From Planctomycetota bacterium (lineage in GTDB: Bacteria; Planctomycetota; Planctomycetia; Planctomycetales; Planctomycetaceae), in the NCBI GenBank assembly GCA_016872645.1, contig VGZH01000014.1:1-64000 (forward strand): a stretch of 64,000 bases of DNA, given 5' to 3'. The notes under the pieces were generated by a model. The model made no database searches, was not told where the DNA came from, and saw nothing but the letters and a program-made list of their open reading frames with translations. Every line of letters begins with the position of its first letter. Position 1 is the stretch's first letter. Made by a program: the position numbers and the translations under genes. Positions 18,300 through 26,653 of this stretch are shown here, one piece after another.

Positions 18300-19211
18300 T
18301 CAGTTTTGAGCCAGCAGCAGCTTCGCGGCTTCGGCGATCTTCGGTCGATCTGCGTCCGACACGTCCGACAGCAGCGGCAGGATCGGCCCGGTCGCGGCGA
18401 TGCCGACGAGGCTCAGCGCCGTGTGCAGCACGCGAATCGGGTTGATTGTGTTACGCAGGTCTTCGAGCGGTCGGAAGATTGCTTGTATTCGTTCGGCCGT
18501 AGCGAAGTCTCCAGCTTTGATCGCTCGGAGCATGTCCATCGAACGCTTGGGAGCAACGCAGACACAACCGGAGGTATAGCCAATCAGGCCGAACTCGCGA
18601 AGATGCGGCAGCGCCGGCTGCTCACCGATGCCGCTGACGATCAACGATGGCCCGACGGCATCGACAAGCTGCCGCAGGTACGAATCGTTGACCGGGTTAT
18701 CGCGGACCGTCGCGTACTTGATCCACGATAGCAGCCCGTCGTTCGCCAATTTCCGAGCGGCATCGACCTCGATGAAGCCATCGTTCTTGATGTAGAGCAC
18801 CGCCGGTCGCTGCGTCGCTTCGACAAACTTTCGCAACCCTGTCGCGACGCCGTCGGAAGTCAGCACGTCACGGCTCGGCAACATCATCGCCGTGGGAAAG
18901 GAAAACTCGCGCAGGATGCGAGCCTGGTCCATCATCATTCCGAAACCGGGACCGACAGACGGAATGATGAGCGAGTTCTCGCCCGCCAACTCAGTCAGCA
19001 TCGTGAGCAATCCGGCGTACTCGCTGATCGAGACGTGAGCCAAAACCGCATTGCCGCCGTAAAGCAATGTCGAGACTCCACCCGCCTCGAGGTGCCGAAT
19101 GATCTTGCGGTTCTCGCCCCGATTGAACGAGCCATCCGCATTTCGCGCGAGCGGCGGAACTGAAATGACCGACGACGCCAAGGTCGCGGGAGTGATCGGT
19201 TTCGTGTTCAT
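18300..19211 (-). CDS. DapA-family (dihydrodipicolinate synthase-like) lyase
   Basis: This 303-residue protein is a TIM-barrel member of the DapA/NAL superfamily, enzymes that form a Schiff base between an active-site Lys and a 2-oxo acid. The candidate Lys lies in AVLYIKNDGFIEVD, the usual place at the end of strand 6. The early GTTGE-type loop is replaced by LLYGGNAVLAHVS, so it is unlikely to be DapA itself; sugar-acid or aldol-type substrates are more likely. ATG at 19211 has AAAGGAC upstream and was preferred to an in-frame start at 19253. It ends nine bases from the convergent channel gene. The amidohydrolase gene lies upstream on the same strand, about 195 bases away. Confidence 0.8.
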   Translation of the reverse strand: MNTKPITPATLASSVISVPPLARNADGSFNRGENRKIIRHLEAGGVSTLLYGGNAVLAHVSISEYAGLLTMLTELAGENSLIIPSVGPGFGMMMDQARILREFSFPTAMMLPSRDVLTSDGVATGLRKFVEATQRPAVLYIKNDGFIEVDAARKLANDGLLSWIKYATVRDNPVNDSYLRQLVDAVGPSLIVSGIGEQPALPHLREFGLIGYTSGCVCVAPKRSMDMLRAIKAGDFATAERIQAIFRPLEDLRNTINPIRVLHTALSLVGIAATGPILPLLSDVSDADRPKIAEAAKLLLAQN

Positions 19212-19406
19212 GGTTGTCCTTTGTCGTGCGGTATCAATTCGAGCCTTCTCCACTCGGGAGGAGGTCGCCGATGGCCAGATGAGGGATTCGAGTTGTTGAA
19301 AACTCCCGATTCGAGATGCGACTGCTTATTGGCGGTCGCAACATCGATCGTTATGCCGTCCCTCGCCCTAGCCCTCTTCCACGGGGTAAGGGAATCGGCA
19401 CTCGGC

Positions 19407-20306
19407 TCATGACGCATACTCAGGGAGGAACCGTTTCCAGTTCTCGTAGATGATGTTGTGAATCACCTCGTCTGAGACCTTCGGAAAGTTCGTTCCTGCG
19501 ACGATGTCGTTGACCTTGTGTTGTCCGGCGATCACCTGCGTTGCGGTCGCCGAGGGGAAGTCCGAGCCGAAGATCAGCTTGTGGTCGACGCCGTACTCGA
19601 TCGCGGTGATGAAGGCTTGATAGTGTCGCCAGGGGCGGTAATGCAAAGCCGAGATGTTCGTGTAGAGATTCGGATGCTTGCGAATCAGCACGATGCACTC
19701 GGTCTCCCACGGGTGGCCCATGTGAGCGATCACGATCCGCAGATTCGGGCAGGCGATCGCGATGTCCTCAAGCTGAATCGGGTTCGCGTACTTCAGCGGC
19801 CCCGGCCGGACGAACGACGTTCCCTGATGTATGTTGACCGGAATACCCAGCGACTCGGCCTTCTTGAACAGCGGCAAGTGCTTTGGGTCTTGCGGGTCCC
19901 AGTTCTGGTAAATCGGCGAGCACTTCAATCCGCGCAGCCCCAGCCCATTGACATAATACTCAAGCTGTTCGACGCAATCCCGATCGTTTGGATCGACCGA
20001 GCACCAGCCGATGAATTTTTCCGAGTGCTCTTTGACAAACTTCGCGATCAATTCCTGATCGGCGTTGATCCCGGTAAACGGAGCCTTGATGCCGAAGACG
20101 ATCACCTTGTCCGATCCTTCGCTCGCCTTCAGCAGTTGCTCCGGACGCGAGTCAAAGGCGTTCTGCTCCTGCACGCTGCTGCCGGCAAAGTACACGTCTT
20201 TCGACAGCTTCATCTTCGCTCGCTTGGCCTCCCATGCGAACTTCACGAACTCGTCGGAGAGATGATCCGGGTACCACATCAAATTGGTGTGCGTATCAAA
20301 CAGCAT
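19407..20306 (-). CDS. Amidohydrolase-family (amidohydrolase 2) protein
   Basis: The protein has 299 residues and a metal-dependent TIM-barrel fold. It starts MLFDTHTNLMWYP, where the usual HxH is degenerate (HTN), so metal binding may differ from the standard enzyme. Later landmarks are present: PVNIHQGTSF, LRIVIAHMGHPWETE and KLIFGSDFPSAT, giving the His residues and the late Asp of the family. Relatives are decarboxylases or lactone hydrolases of carboxylic and sugar acids, and the DapA-like lyase next door fits such a pathway. AAGGAA lies seven bases upstream of ATG. I infer a cytoplasmic location because no signal is present. Confidence 0.8.
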   Translation of the reverse strand: MLFDTHTNLMWYPDHLSDEFVKFAWEAKRAKMKLSKDVYFAGSSVQEQNAFDSRPEQLLKASEGSDKVIVFGIKAPFTGINADQELIAKFVKEHSEKFIGWCSVDPNDRDCVEQLEYYVNGLGLRGLKCSPIYQNWDPQDPKHLPLFKKAESLGIPVNIHQGTSFVRPGPLKYANPIQLEDIAIACPNLRIVIAHMGHPWETECIVLIRKHPNLYTNISALHYRPWRHYQAFITAIEYGVDHKLIFGSDFPSATATQVIAGQHKVNDIVAGTNFPKVSDEVIHNIIYENWKRFLPEYAS

Positions 20307-20359
20307 GACTCGATTCCTTGCGGCTCAATCGGCGATCGTCAGTCGGCCTTCACGATCGC

Positions 20360-21220
20360 TCAGTACCACGCGGTCGCCAGCTTGCGGCGGTACTCGCCCG
20401 CCAGCTCCGAAGCCGGGCCGAGCAGGCCGAGGATTTTGACCATCGCTTCTTTCGCCTGAGGGCCGATCCCTGCCTTGTCGCGAGCGATCAGCGACAAGCA
20501 GAGCTCTAACGCTTCGGTGTGCTTGCCCGCGACGGCCAGCGCATCGGCCAGTGAAATCTGCAACGTGAAATCGTTCGGATTTGCCGCGGCGGTGCGGCGA
20601 GCCTCATCGACACCTCCCGACTCGGCAGCGTTGGCTCGGACTTCGAGTTCGTCCTTGATCGCTTGAGCTTCCGGCTCCAGGAAGCCGCGTTCTTCGAGCT
20701 GCTCGATCAGTCGCTCCGCCTCCTCATCGCGGTTCTGAGCCATGATGACTCGCGCGAGGGCGATCTTCAGCGTTTCCGCCTTCGGCTCCAGATTCAGAGC
20801 TTCACGAAACTTCGCTTCCGCTCCAGCCGGATCGGTTTCCTCCAGCTTCATCCCCGCCATCATCGCCAACTGCGCAGCAGACGGCAGAAACGTTTCTAAC
20901 CACTGCCGCAACTGCGACTCCGGCAACACCCCGGCGAACTCGTTGACGAGTTGCCCGTCTCGGAACGCGACCACCAGCGGAATCGACTGAATCTGAAACG
21001 CCGCCGCAATCTGCTGCTCGACTTCGATGTTGACCTTCACCAGCAGGAACTTGCCGACATATTCCTCGGCCAGCTTCTCCAATACCGGAGCCAACTGCTT
21101 GCACGGCTGACACCACGGAGCCCAAAAGTCGACAACGACCGGCAGCTCAAACGATTTTTTGATGACGTCCGCTTCAAACGTGGCAGCGGTCGAGTCTTTG
21201 ATCCAGGCAGAGGTGGGCAT
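20360..21220 (-). CDS. Thioredoxin-TPR protein (YbbN/CnoX-like)
   Basis: The 286-residue protein has an N-terminal thioredoxin domain with the redox motif WCQPC (Cys37 and Cys40) in VVVDFWAPWCQPCKQ. From about residue 125 to the end it is helical with TPR-like repeats (LDPKAETLKIALARVIMAQN style). This matches CnoX/YbbN, a holdase that protects proteins under oxidative stress and hands them to chaperones. An intact CxxC here means it could also reduce disulfides. I chose ATG at 21220 because the thioredoxin fold begins there; the frame is open to 21298 but the added residues look untranslated. No strong Shine-Dalgarno is visible. The upstream region holds a 7-base repeat array (21316-21343). 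Confidence 0.85.
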   Translation of the reverse strand: MPTSAWIKDSTAATFEADVIKKSFELPVVVDFWAPWCQPCKQLAPVLEKLAEEYVGKFLLVKVNIEVEQQIAAAFQIQSIPLVVAFRDGQLVNEFAGVLPESQLRQWLETFLPSAAQLAMMAGMKLEETDPAGAEAKFREALNLEPKAETLKIALARVIMAQNRDEEAERLIEQLEERGFLEPEAQAIKDELEVRANAAESGGVDEARRTAAANPNDFTLQISLADALAVAGKHTEALELCLSLIARDKAGIGPQAKEAMVKILGLLGPASELAGEYRRKLATAWY

Positions 21221-21315
21221 GATGGTGTCGCGAGGCTGAAGGCAATTCGGTGGTGTCAGACTGCCGAGAAGTAGACCGGGCCAAACGCGTCGACGCAAGG
21301 ATTGAGAATGTGAAA

Positions 21316-21343
21316 TTGGTCATTGCTCATTAGTCGTTAGTTC
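21316..21343. repeat. 7-base tandem array (TTGGTCA type)
   Basis: Four units: TTGGTCA, TTGCTCA, TTAGTCG, TTAGTTC. It lies upstream of the thioredoxin gene and downstream of the disulfide oxidoreductase gene. The sequence is unlike the other 7-base arrays in the window but has the same period. Confidence 0.6.
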
Positions 21344-21415
21344 GACGATTTGTCTCGCCGTACGACAATGGGAAGCCAAAAAGTCAAATGAATCACGAAT
21401 GATGTCTAACCATTT

Positions 21416-22924
21416 TCATCTCGTCCAAGAAAACCATTGCTCAAACACCCGCTTCACGAACGGCGTCAACCGGCGGCGTTGAGCTTGATCGGCCAGCCGC
21501 TTGAGAACCTCGGCCTGCGTCGGGTAAGGATGAATCGTCTTGGCCAGCGCACTCAGGCCGAGCTTCGCCGTCATCGCCAGAGTGATTTCATTGAGCATGT
21601 CACCGGCATTGCTTGCTACGATCGTCGCTCCGACGATGCGATCCGTTCCACGCTGCAGTAACACTTTCGAAAAGCCATCACTCTCTTTGTCGAGAACCGC
21701 TCGATCGATACGCGACATCTCTTCGACCAGCACATCAACCGCGATGCCAAGCTCGCAAGCCTCTGCCTCCGTCATCCCCACGACAGCGACTTCCGGATCG
21801 GTGTAAGTGCAGCGCGGGATGACCAGCGACGACACGCGGCCTCGTCCGGGGAACAGCGCGTTCTGCAACACGATGCGCGCCATCGCGTCCGCCGCGTGCG
21901 TGAACTGAAATCGCGAGCAGACATCGCCCGCCGCGAAGACTCGGCGATTGGTCGTGCGCAGGCGATCATCTACGCGGACACCCGCCTGCAAGTCGAATTC
22001 AATCCCCGCCGACTCGAAGCCCAAGCCATCCACATTCGGCGTGCGACCCACGGCGACGAGCAACTGATCTGCGATCCGCTCTTTTGATTCCAGCTTTTCT
22101 GCGTTGGCCTCAATGCGGAGCAACTTCTCCTCGCCGCGCCGCTCCACCGCTACGACGCGAGCCTGTTTGAGAATCTCGACACCGTCGCGACACAACGATT
22201 TTTCGACGACCCTTGCCGCGTCGACATCCTCTTTTGGTAACACGTTCGCGTGTGACGCGATTAAGGTCACTTGGGATCCCAACCGCGCCCACGCCTGAGC
22301 CAACTCGCAGCCGACAGGGCCTGCTCCCAAGACGACCAACCGACGCGGCAGCGATGTGAGCGAGAACGCTGTCTCATTCGTCAAGAAGCCGGTATCGACC
22401 AAACCGGGAATATCGGGGATCGCTGCGTGAGCGCCCGTCGCAATCAACGCTCGACGAAATCGGAGCGACTGACCGCCAACCTCGATCGTCTCGGAATTCT
22501 TGAAGCGTCCAGCACCAAAGAAGACATCAACACCAAGTTCTCGGAAACGTTCAGCAGAATCGTGCGGAGCCAGAGACACTCGCAATCGTCGCATCCGTTC
22601 CATCACCGCGCCAAAATCAACGCGAACGCCACCCGGAACTTCGACGCCGAAATCACTCGCAGCGCGCACAGTCGCCGCCACGCGAGCCGACTTCAACAAC
22701 GCCTTCGAGGGGACGCATCCGTAATTCAAACAGTCGCCACCAAGCCGATGCTTTTCAATCAAGGCGACTTTCGCCCCCAACCCCGCGGCTCCCGCCGCTG
22801 CCACCAAACCAGCCGGGCCTCCACCGATAACGACCAAGTGATAACGGTGCGCGGGACAGGGATTCACCCAGTCGGTCGGCGCGACGTGTCGCTCGAGATC
22901 AACGTCGAAAGGCTCGCCGCTCAT
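21416..22924 (-). CDS. Mercuric-reductase/Lpd-like FAD disulfide oxidoreductase
   Basis: This 502-residue flavoprotein belongs to the class I pyridine nucleotide-disulfide oxidoreductases. The FAD site VVIGGGPAG is at residues 32-39. The redox disulfide GGDCLNYGCVPSK gives Cys65 and Cys70, and the NAD(P) site is LVVLGAGPVGCELAQ. Near the end, TIHPYPTQAEVL supplies the catalytic His. The MerA-type C-terminal Cys pair and an N-terminal HMA domain are missing, so mercury reduction is not supported. It is closest to the mercuric reductase-like proteins found next to TVP38 genes, and that gene is 11 bases upstream here. GAGGGAG lies six bases before ATG. The physiological substrate is unknown. Confidence 0.85.
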   Translation of the reverse strand: MSGEPFDVDLERHVAPTDWVNPCPAHRYHLVVIGGGPAGLVAAAGAAGLGAKVALIEKHRLGGDCLNYGCVPSKALLKSARVAATVRAASDFGVEVPGGVRVDFGAVMERMRRLRVSLAPHDSAERFRELGVDVFFGAGRFKNSETIEVGGQSLRFRRALIATGAHAAIPDIPGLVDTGFLTNETAFSLTSLPRRLVVLGAGPVGCELAQAWARLGSQVTLIASHANVLPKEDVDAARVVEKSLCRDGVEILKQARVVAVERRGEEKLLRIEANAEKLESKERIADQLLVAVGRTPNVDGLGFESAGIEFDLQAGVRVDDRLRTTNRRVFAAGDVCSRFQFTHAADAMARIVLQNALFPGRGRVSSLVIPRCTYTDPEVAVVGMTEAEACELGIAVDVLVEEMSRIDRAVLDKESDGFSKVLLQRGTDRIVGATIVASNAGDMLNEITLAMTAKLGLSALAKTIHPYPTQAEVLKRLADQAQRRRLTPFVKRVFEQWFSWTR

Positions 22925-22935
22925 GACAAACTCCC

Positions 22936-23652
22936 TCAGGCATCAACGGACGCGTCCTTCAAGGCCTTCCGCGCGATGCGGTTGATCACAATCGTCACGG
23001 CCAGCGTTGCGAGCAACCCGACCGCAAAAAACACCTTTTGAGCGATGCCCCCTTCTGAACGTCCTGCCGCGATGTCGCTGAGACTCTTTGCCGCCGAACC
23101 AATCGAAACGTAAAGAACAGTCCCGGGGAACATCCCAATCCAAGAGGCCAAGATGAAATCTCGCACACGCACTTTTGTCAGGCCGAAGGCATAATTCAAC
23201 AATCCGAACGGCAGGATCGGCGAGAACCGCGTCAGCATCACAATTTTGAAACCTTGTTCGGCCACGGCCGCATCGAGCGATCGGAACACCACGTCACTCG
23301 ACACCTTGTGTTCGATGAACCGCCGCAAGAAGGTGCGGCCTGCCAGAAACGCCGCCGTCGCTCCGACGGTGCTCCCCAGCGACACGGCCACAACCGTCAT
23401 CGCCACCCCAAAGGCAAACCCTCCCGCTAATGTCAGCAGCGATGCCGGAAAGACAAATACGCTCGCGGGAATGTAGGCCAACCCCAGCCAGACCAATCCG
23501 AGAGTGCCCTGCGATTGCAGCCACTCAACGAAGCGCGCAGTTCGCTCGCGCATGTCGATCTCCGACTGCACAACCAGCAGTGCGACGACGACCAGCAATA
23601 TCAACACGATTCCGAAACGCCATTTCATCCGTTTTACAATCCCATCGAACAT
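22936..23652 (-). CDS. TVP38/TMEM64 (DedA-like) membrane protein
   Basis: The protein has about 238 residues and roughly six hydrophobic segments. The family core is visible: YIPASVFVFPASLLTLAGG, GATAAFLAGRTFLRR, and RFSPILPFGLLNYAFGLT, the last being the conserved R-[FS]-P-x-x-P-[FY] loop. Bacterial and eukaryotic relatives act in lipid scrambling or membrane homeostasis, though the bacterial roles are poorly fixed. I chose the ATG at 23652 with GGTGAG just upstream; ATG at 23628 or a longer start at 23724 are possible. It is co-transcribed with the disulfide oxidoreductase 11 bases downstream, a pairing seen in other bacteria. Confidence 0.8.
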   Translation of the reverse strand: MFDGIVKRMKWRFGIVLILLVVVALLVVQSEIDMRERTARFVEWLQSQGTLGLVWLGLAYIPASVFVFPASLLTLAGGFAFGVAMTVVAVSLGSTVGATAAFLAGRTFLRRFIEHKVSSDVVFRSLDAAVAEQGFKIVMLTRFSPILPFGLLNYAFGLTKVRVRDFILASWIGMFPGTVLYVSIGSAAKSLSDIAAGRSEGGIAQKVFFAVGLLATLAVTIVINRIARKALKDASVDA

Positions 23653-23759
23653 CGGGCTCACCGTACTCGGCCCATCGCTGCCAGTCGTGCTCCCACAAGT
23701 CCGGTGGCACACGATATCCTTCACGCAGTCCGCACGCTTGTCTGTTCCAGGAGTTCGCG

Positions 23760-24713
23760 ATGTGTATCTTGCAATTCAATGATTTCGCCAGCCGAAGACA
23801 GTTTTTGAAATCGCTCTTGTCGGTGACCGCTGCCGGCTGCATTCCGTCAGCCATCACCTCCCGCGCGGACGACTTGCGGTCGCGACCACTAATCGGCTTC
23901 AGTCTGTACGGCATGAAAAGCCTGCCAGTCATGGAGGCTCTGAAAGTCTGCTCAGACATCGGCTACGAGTGCATCGAACTCGCCGCAATGGCTGATTGGC
24001 CATGCGCGCCGGAGACACTTTCTGCCGAGAAACGCCGAGATATCCGCCAGCAATTACAGGATCGTCACCTCGAACTGGCCGCGTTGATGGAAAACTTGCC
24101 ACTGACTGTCGACGACGAGAAGCATCGCCACAACCTCGATCGGATCAAACGGGCGTTCGAGCTGTCGAGCGATCTCGCGCCGAGCCAAACGCCGCTGATC
24201 GAAACGATCCTTGGCGGCTCTCCCGACAAGTGGCCGATGCTCAAAGAGAAATTCGTCGAACGGCTGCGCGATTGGGCGGCGGTCGCCGCTGAGCACAAGG
24301 CGGTCATCGCGATCAAGGCGCACGTCGCAGGTGCGCTGCATCTCCCGCAGGACGCGGCGGATCTCGTCCGCACGATCAATTCGCCGTCGCTGCAACTGGC
24401 GTTCGATCAGAGCCACTTTCAGCTTCGCGAAGTTCCACTGGCAGAGGCCTGGAAGGCGATGGCCGATCGTACGCGATTTCTCCACGTCAAAGATGCCAAA
24501 GGCGCACCGGGTGCGTTTCAGTTTCTGCTTCCTGGAGATGGGACAATCGATTACGTCGAACTGTTCCGCTTGCTGAAGTCCACCCGATACTCCGGCCCGG
24601 TCGTCGTCGAGGTCAGCGGTCAACTAAGCTCCAAGCCTGACTACGACCCGACCGCCGCCGCAAAGAAATGCTGGCCGGTGCTGCGCGATGCGCGCCAGAA
24701 AGCGGTGTCGTAG
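23760..24713 (+). CDS. Sugar phosphate isomerase/epimerase-like protein, exported
   Basis: The 317-residue protein has an AP-endonuclease-2/xylose isomerase-like TIM barrel (IGFSLYGMKSLPVMEALKV, HLELAALMENLPL, FLHVKDAKGA, GDGTIDYVELFRLL, YSGPVVVEVSGQL). Acidic and His residues of the metal site are visible in the last strands (Glu in VVEVSG, His in FLHVKD). A twin-arginine signal starts at residue 11 (SRRQFLKSLLSVTAAGC). The AAGC that ends it could serve as a lipobox, so the protein may be exported or membrane-anchored. ATG at 23760 begins the signal; upstream in-frame codons to 23430 are antisense to the TVP38 gene and were excluded. It is divergent from that gene with about 107 bases between. 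Confidence 0.8.
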   Translation: MCILQFNDFASRRQFLKSLLSVTAAGCIPSAITSRADDLRSRPLIGFSLYGMKSLPVMEALKVCSDIGYECIELAAMADWPCAPETLSAEKRRDIRQQLQDRHLELAALMENLPLTVDDEKHRHNLDRIKRAFELSSDLAPSQTPLIETILGGSPDKWPMLKEKFVERLRDWAAVAAEHKAVIAIKAHVAGALHLPQDAADLVRTINSPSLQLAFDQSHFQLREVPLAEAWKAMADRTRFLHVKDAKGAPGAFQFLLPGDGTIDYVELFRLLKSTRYSGPVVVEVSGQLSSKPDYDPTAAAKKCWPVLRDARQKAVS

Positions 24714-24778
24714 AAGACGGAGCGACCTTGCCCTCCCGCACTCGGTCGCGAACAATCCCGCCGACGAAAGGATGAGTC

Positions 24779-25924
24779 GTGGATCAACGCGAACCAATTG
24801 AACTGCCCGTCGAACACATTTCGAACGCCCCCCCGCCAGAAACCGCGCGGCCCTTTGTTTTTCAAGTACGATTTGGAAATTGGGGGCAGTCTCCGCACCA
24901 GCCGCCGCTTCCCTTTCGAGCCAGACGTCCGCGACGTGTATTGCCGCTGCTGCTGTTCGTCGCCACCTGCCTGAGCACGTTTTGGGCAGGTGGAGAAATG
25001 TTCGGTTTGGTTTTCCATCCGGGTAATCCGCCGCAAGTCGCGATTGACCTCTCCAAATTCCTGGCGGGTGGACTTCAATACTCCGTCGCCCTGATGGCGA
25101 TTCTGGTTGCCCATGAGATGGGGCACTTCTTGCAAGCTCGACGCTACGGCGTTCCCGCAAGCTGGCCGTGGTTCATTCCAATGCCGATTTCCCCGTTGGG
25201 AACAATGGGGGCCGTCATCGTCCAAGCCTCGGGATACGCCGACCGCAAACAGATGTTCGACATCGGTATCACCGGACCGCTCGCCGGATTGGTCGTCGCG
25301 ATTCCCGTCACCATTTTAGGCCTGCAGACTAGCCGCATCGAAAACCTCGAAGCCTTTGGAGGCGGCCTGACATTTGGCAACCCGCTGCTCTTGAGGTGGC
25401 TTGCCGAGTGGCATTTCGGAACGCCGCTGCTGTCCCACCAGGACGTCGTCCTGACACCGCTGTTGCACGCGGGATGGGTCGGCATTTTGATCACGGCGTT
25501 GAATCTGATACCGATCGGACAGCTCGACGGCGGACACATCTTGTACGGCTTGATCGGCCGCCGAGCACACCGGGTCGCGTTCGTGTTGTTGTGGTCCGCT
25601 GTGATCTGGACGGTGACGACAGGCAACTGGTCTTACTCGGTCATGATCTTTTTGCTGTTGACGATGGGCGCACGTCATCCGCCGACACGGGATGACTCCG
25701 TTCCGCTGGGAGGCTTTCGCATCGTGTTGGGCTGGCTGACGCTGGGATTCATGCTGATCGGGTTCACTCCGAATCCCATCAGCTTTCAGAACCAACCACC
25801 GAGCAAACAGCCAGCATCAACAAGCCGCTATCGTCAACGCAATGTTCCACAGATTGAAGACACCGTGCGCGACCACCACCGACAGGTATCGCTGCTGCCG
25901 GTCGTACAGGTTGCCGAGCAGTAG
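24779..25924 (+). CDS. Site-2-protease-family zinc metalloprotease (M50)
   Basis: This 381-residue membrane protein has a proline-rich cytosolic N-terminus (about 1-50) and then six or so membrane segments. The zinc ligands are in VAHEMGHFL (HExxH at residues 112-116), and the third ligand is Asp in GQLDGGHILYG near residue 248. Site-2 proteases cut anchored regulators within the membrane. No PDZ domain is present, as in the plant EGY-like and archaeal groups. The start is GTG at 24779 with AAAGGA seven bases upstream; the ATG at 24772 is in another frame. The final 36 codons overlap, on the opposite strand, the end of the CPBP protease gene. Confidence 0.85.
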   Translation: MDQREPIELPVEHISNAPPPETARPFVFQVRFGNWGQSPHQPPLPFRARRPRRVLPLLLFVATCLSTFWAGGEMFGLVFHPGNPPQVAIDLSKFLAGGLQYSVALMAILVAHEMGHFLQARRYGVPASWPWFIPMPISPLGTMGAVIVQASGYADRKQMFDIGITGPLAGLVVAIPVTILGLQTSRIENLEAFGGGLTFGNPLLLRWLAEWHFGTPLLSHQDVVLTPLLHAGWVGILITALNLIPIGQLDGGHILYGLIGRRAHRVAFVLLWSAVIWTVTTGNWSYSVMIFLLLTMGARHPPTRDDSVPLGGFRIVLGWLTLGFMLIGFTPNPISFQNQPPSKQPASTSRYRQRNVPQIEDTVRDHHRQVSLLPVVQVAEQ

Positions 25925-26626
25925 CGCCAGCGGCAGCAAAGCAGCGCCATCCAGCGGTCCATGAATAAACGCAAAGGCCAGCGACGAAATTCCAATCGCG
26001 TACGCCGAGGCCATCTTTGTTTTCAGCCATCCCAGCAAGATGACTCGAAAGAGCAGTTCCTCGACGAGCGGCGCGAGCACCACCGCCGCGAGCACCACCC
26101 AAGCCAGCGTTGCCAAACTCCGATCCTGACTCAGCAAAACAAGCAGCGCGTTTTTTTCTCCGGGCTGACGCAACAACGCCGTCGCAACCATGATCAGCAG
26201 TACCGGCAGAAAACTGGCATGAGCGGTTTCCAACCCAGCCATCACTTGCGTTCGCCAGTTAGCCAGCGTGATTCCAAATTCACGGACAGAGCGTGCTCCA
26301 AAGCTGATCAACAGACCCAACATCATCGCCGCCAGAGCCACTCGCTCGAGACAACCGCTGCGGACTTGCTCCACAGTGATGGGTTTGCTTTCACCCGACC
26401 GAGACGTCAGGCCGTAGAACAAAAATAATCCGATGATCGCCAGTGCCACGACCACTACGGCGGAATTCCAAAACGGGGCGTCCGCCGGTTCGTGCTGCCA
26501 AATCTCTCCAAAACGTTTCCACCGCCGGAACCACATCCACCAGACCGTCAAGCTGCTCGCGATCATCAAGATGACGATCGACACTTGAGCGGCATTCAGC
26601 ACTTGAGCCTGGTTCGCATTGGGCAT
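25817..26626 (-). CDS. CPBP-family intramembrane metalloprotease (Abi/Rce1-like)
   Basis: The 269-residue protein has about eight hydrophobic segments. The first CPBP motif is APLVEELLFRVILLGWL (EExxxR), and the second is SLAFAFIHGPLDG (FxxxH). A third, conserved His lies in SVVVAHGVFNLWN. Members range from prenyl-protein processing enzymes to bacteriocin immunity proteins, and nothing here decides among them. GGAG seven bases upstream favours ATG at 26626 over an in-frame ATG at 26644. It is convergent with the site-2 protease gene and overlaps its tail by 108 bases, so both transcripts would be antisense to each other there. Confidence 0.85.
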   Translation of the reverse strand: MPNANQAQVLNAAQVSIVILMIASSLTVWWMWFRRWKRFGEIWQHEPADAPFWNSAVVVVALAIIGLFLFYGLTSRSGESKPITVEQVRSGCLERVALAAMMLGLLISFGARSVREFGITLANWRTQVMAGLETAHASFLPVLLIMVATALLRQPGEKNALLVLLSQDRSLATLAWVVLAAVVLAPLVEELLFRVILLGWLKTKMASAYAIGISSLAFAFIHGPLDGAALLPLALLLGNLYDRQQRYLSVVVAHGVFNLWNIALTIAAC

Positions 26627-26653
26627 GACAAACTCCGGCGACAACCGCAGGCT

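Noticed and set aside
18300-19211. Dihydrodipicolinate synthase for lysine synthesis
   Set aside because: The GTTGE loop is replaced, so only family membership is supported.
21416-22924. True mercuric reductase
   Set aside because: The C-terminal Cys pair, the HMA domain and any mer genes are missing.
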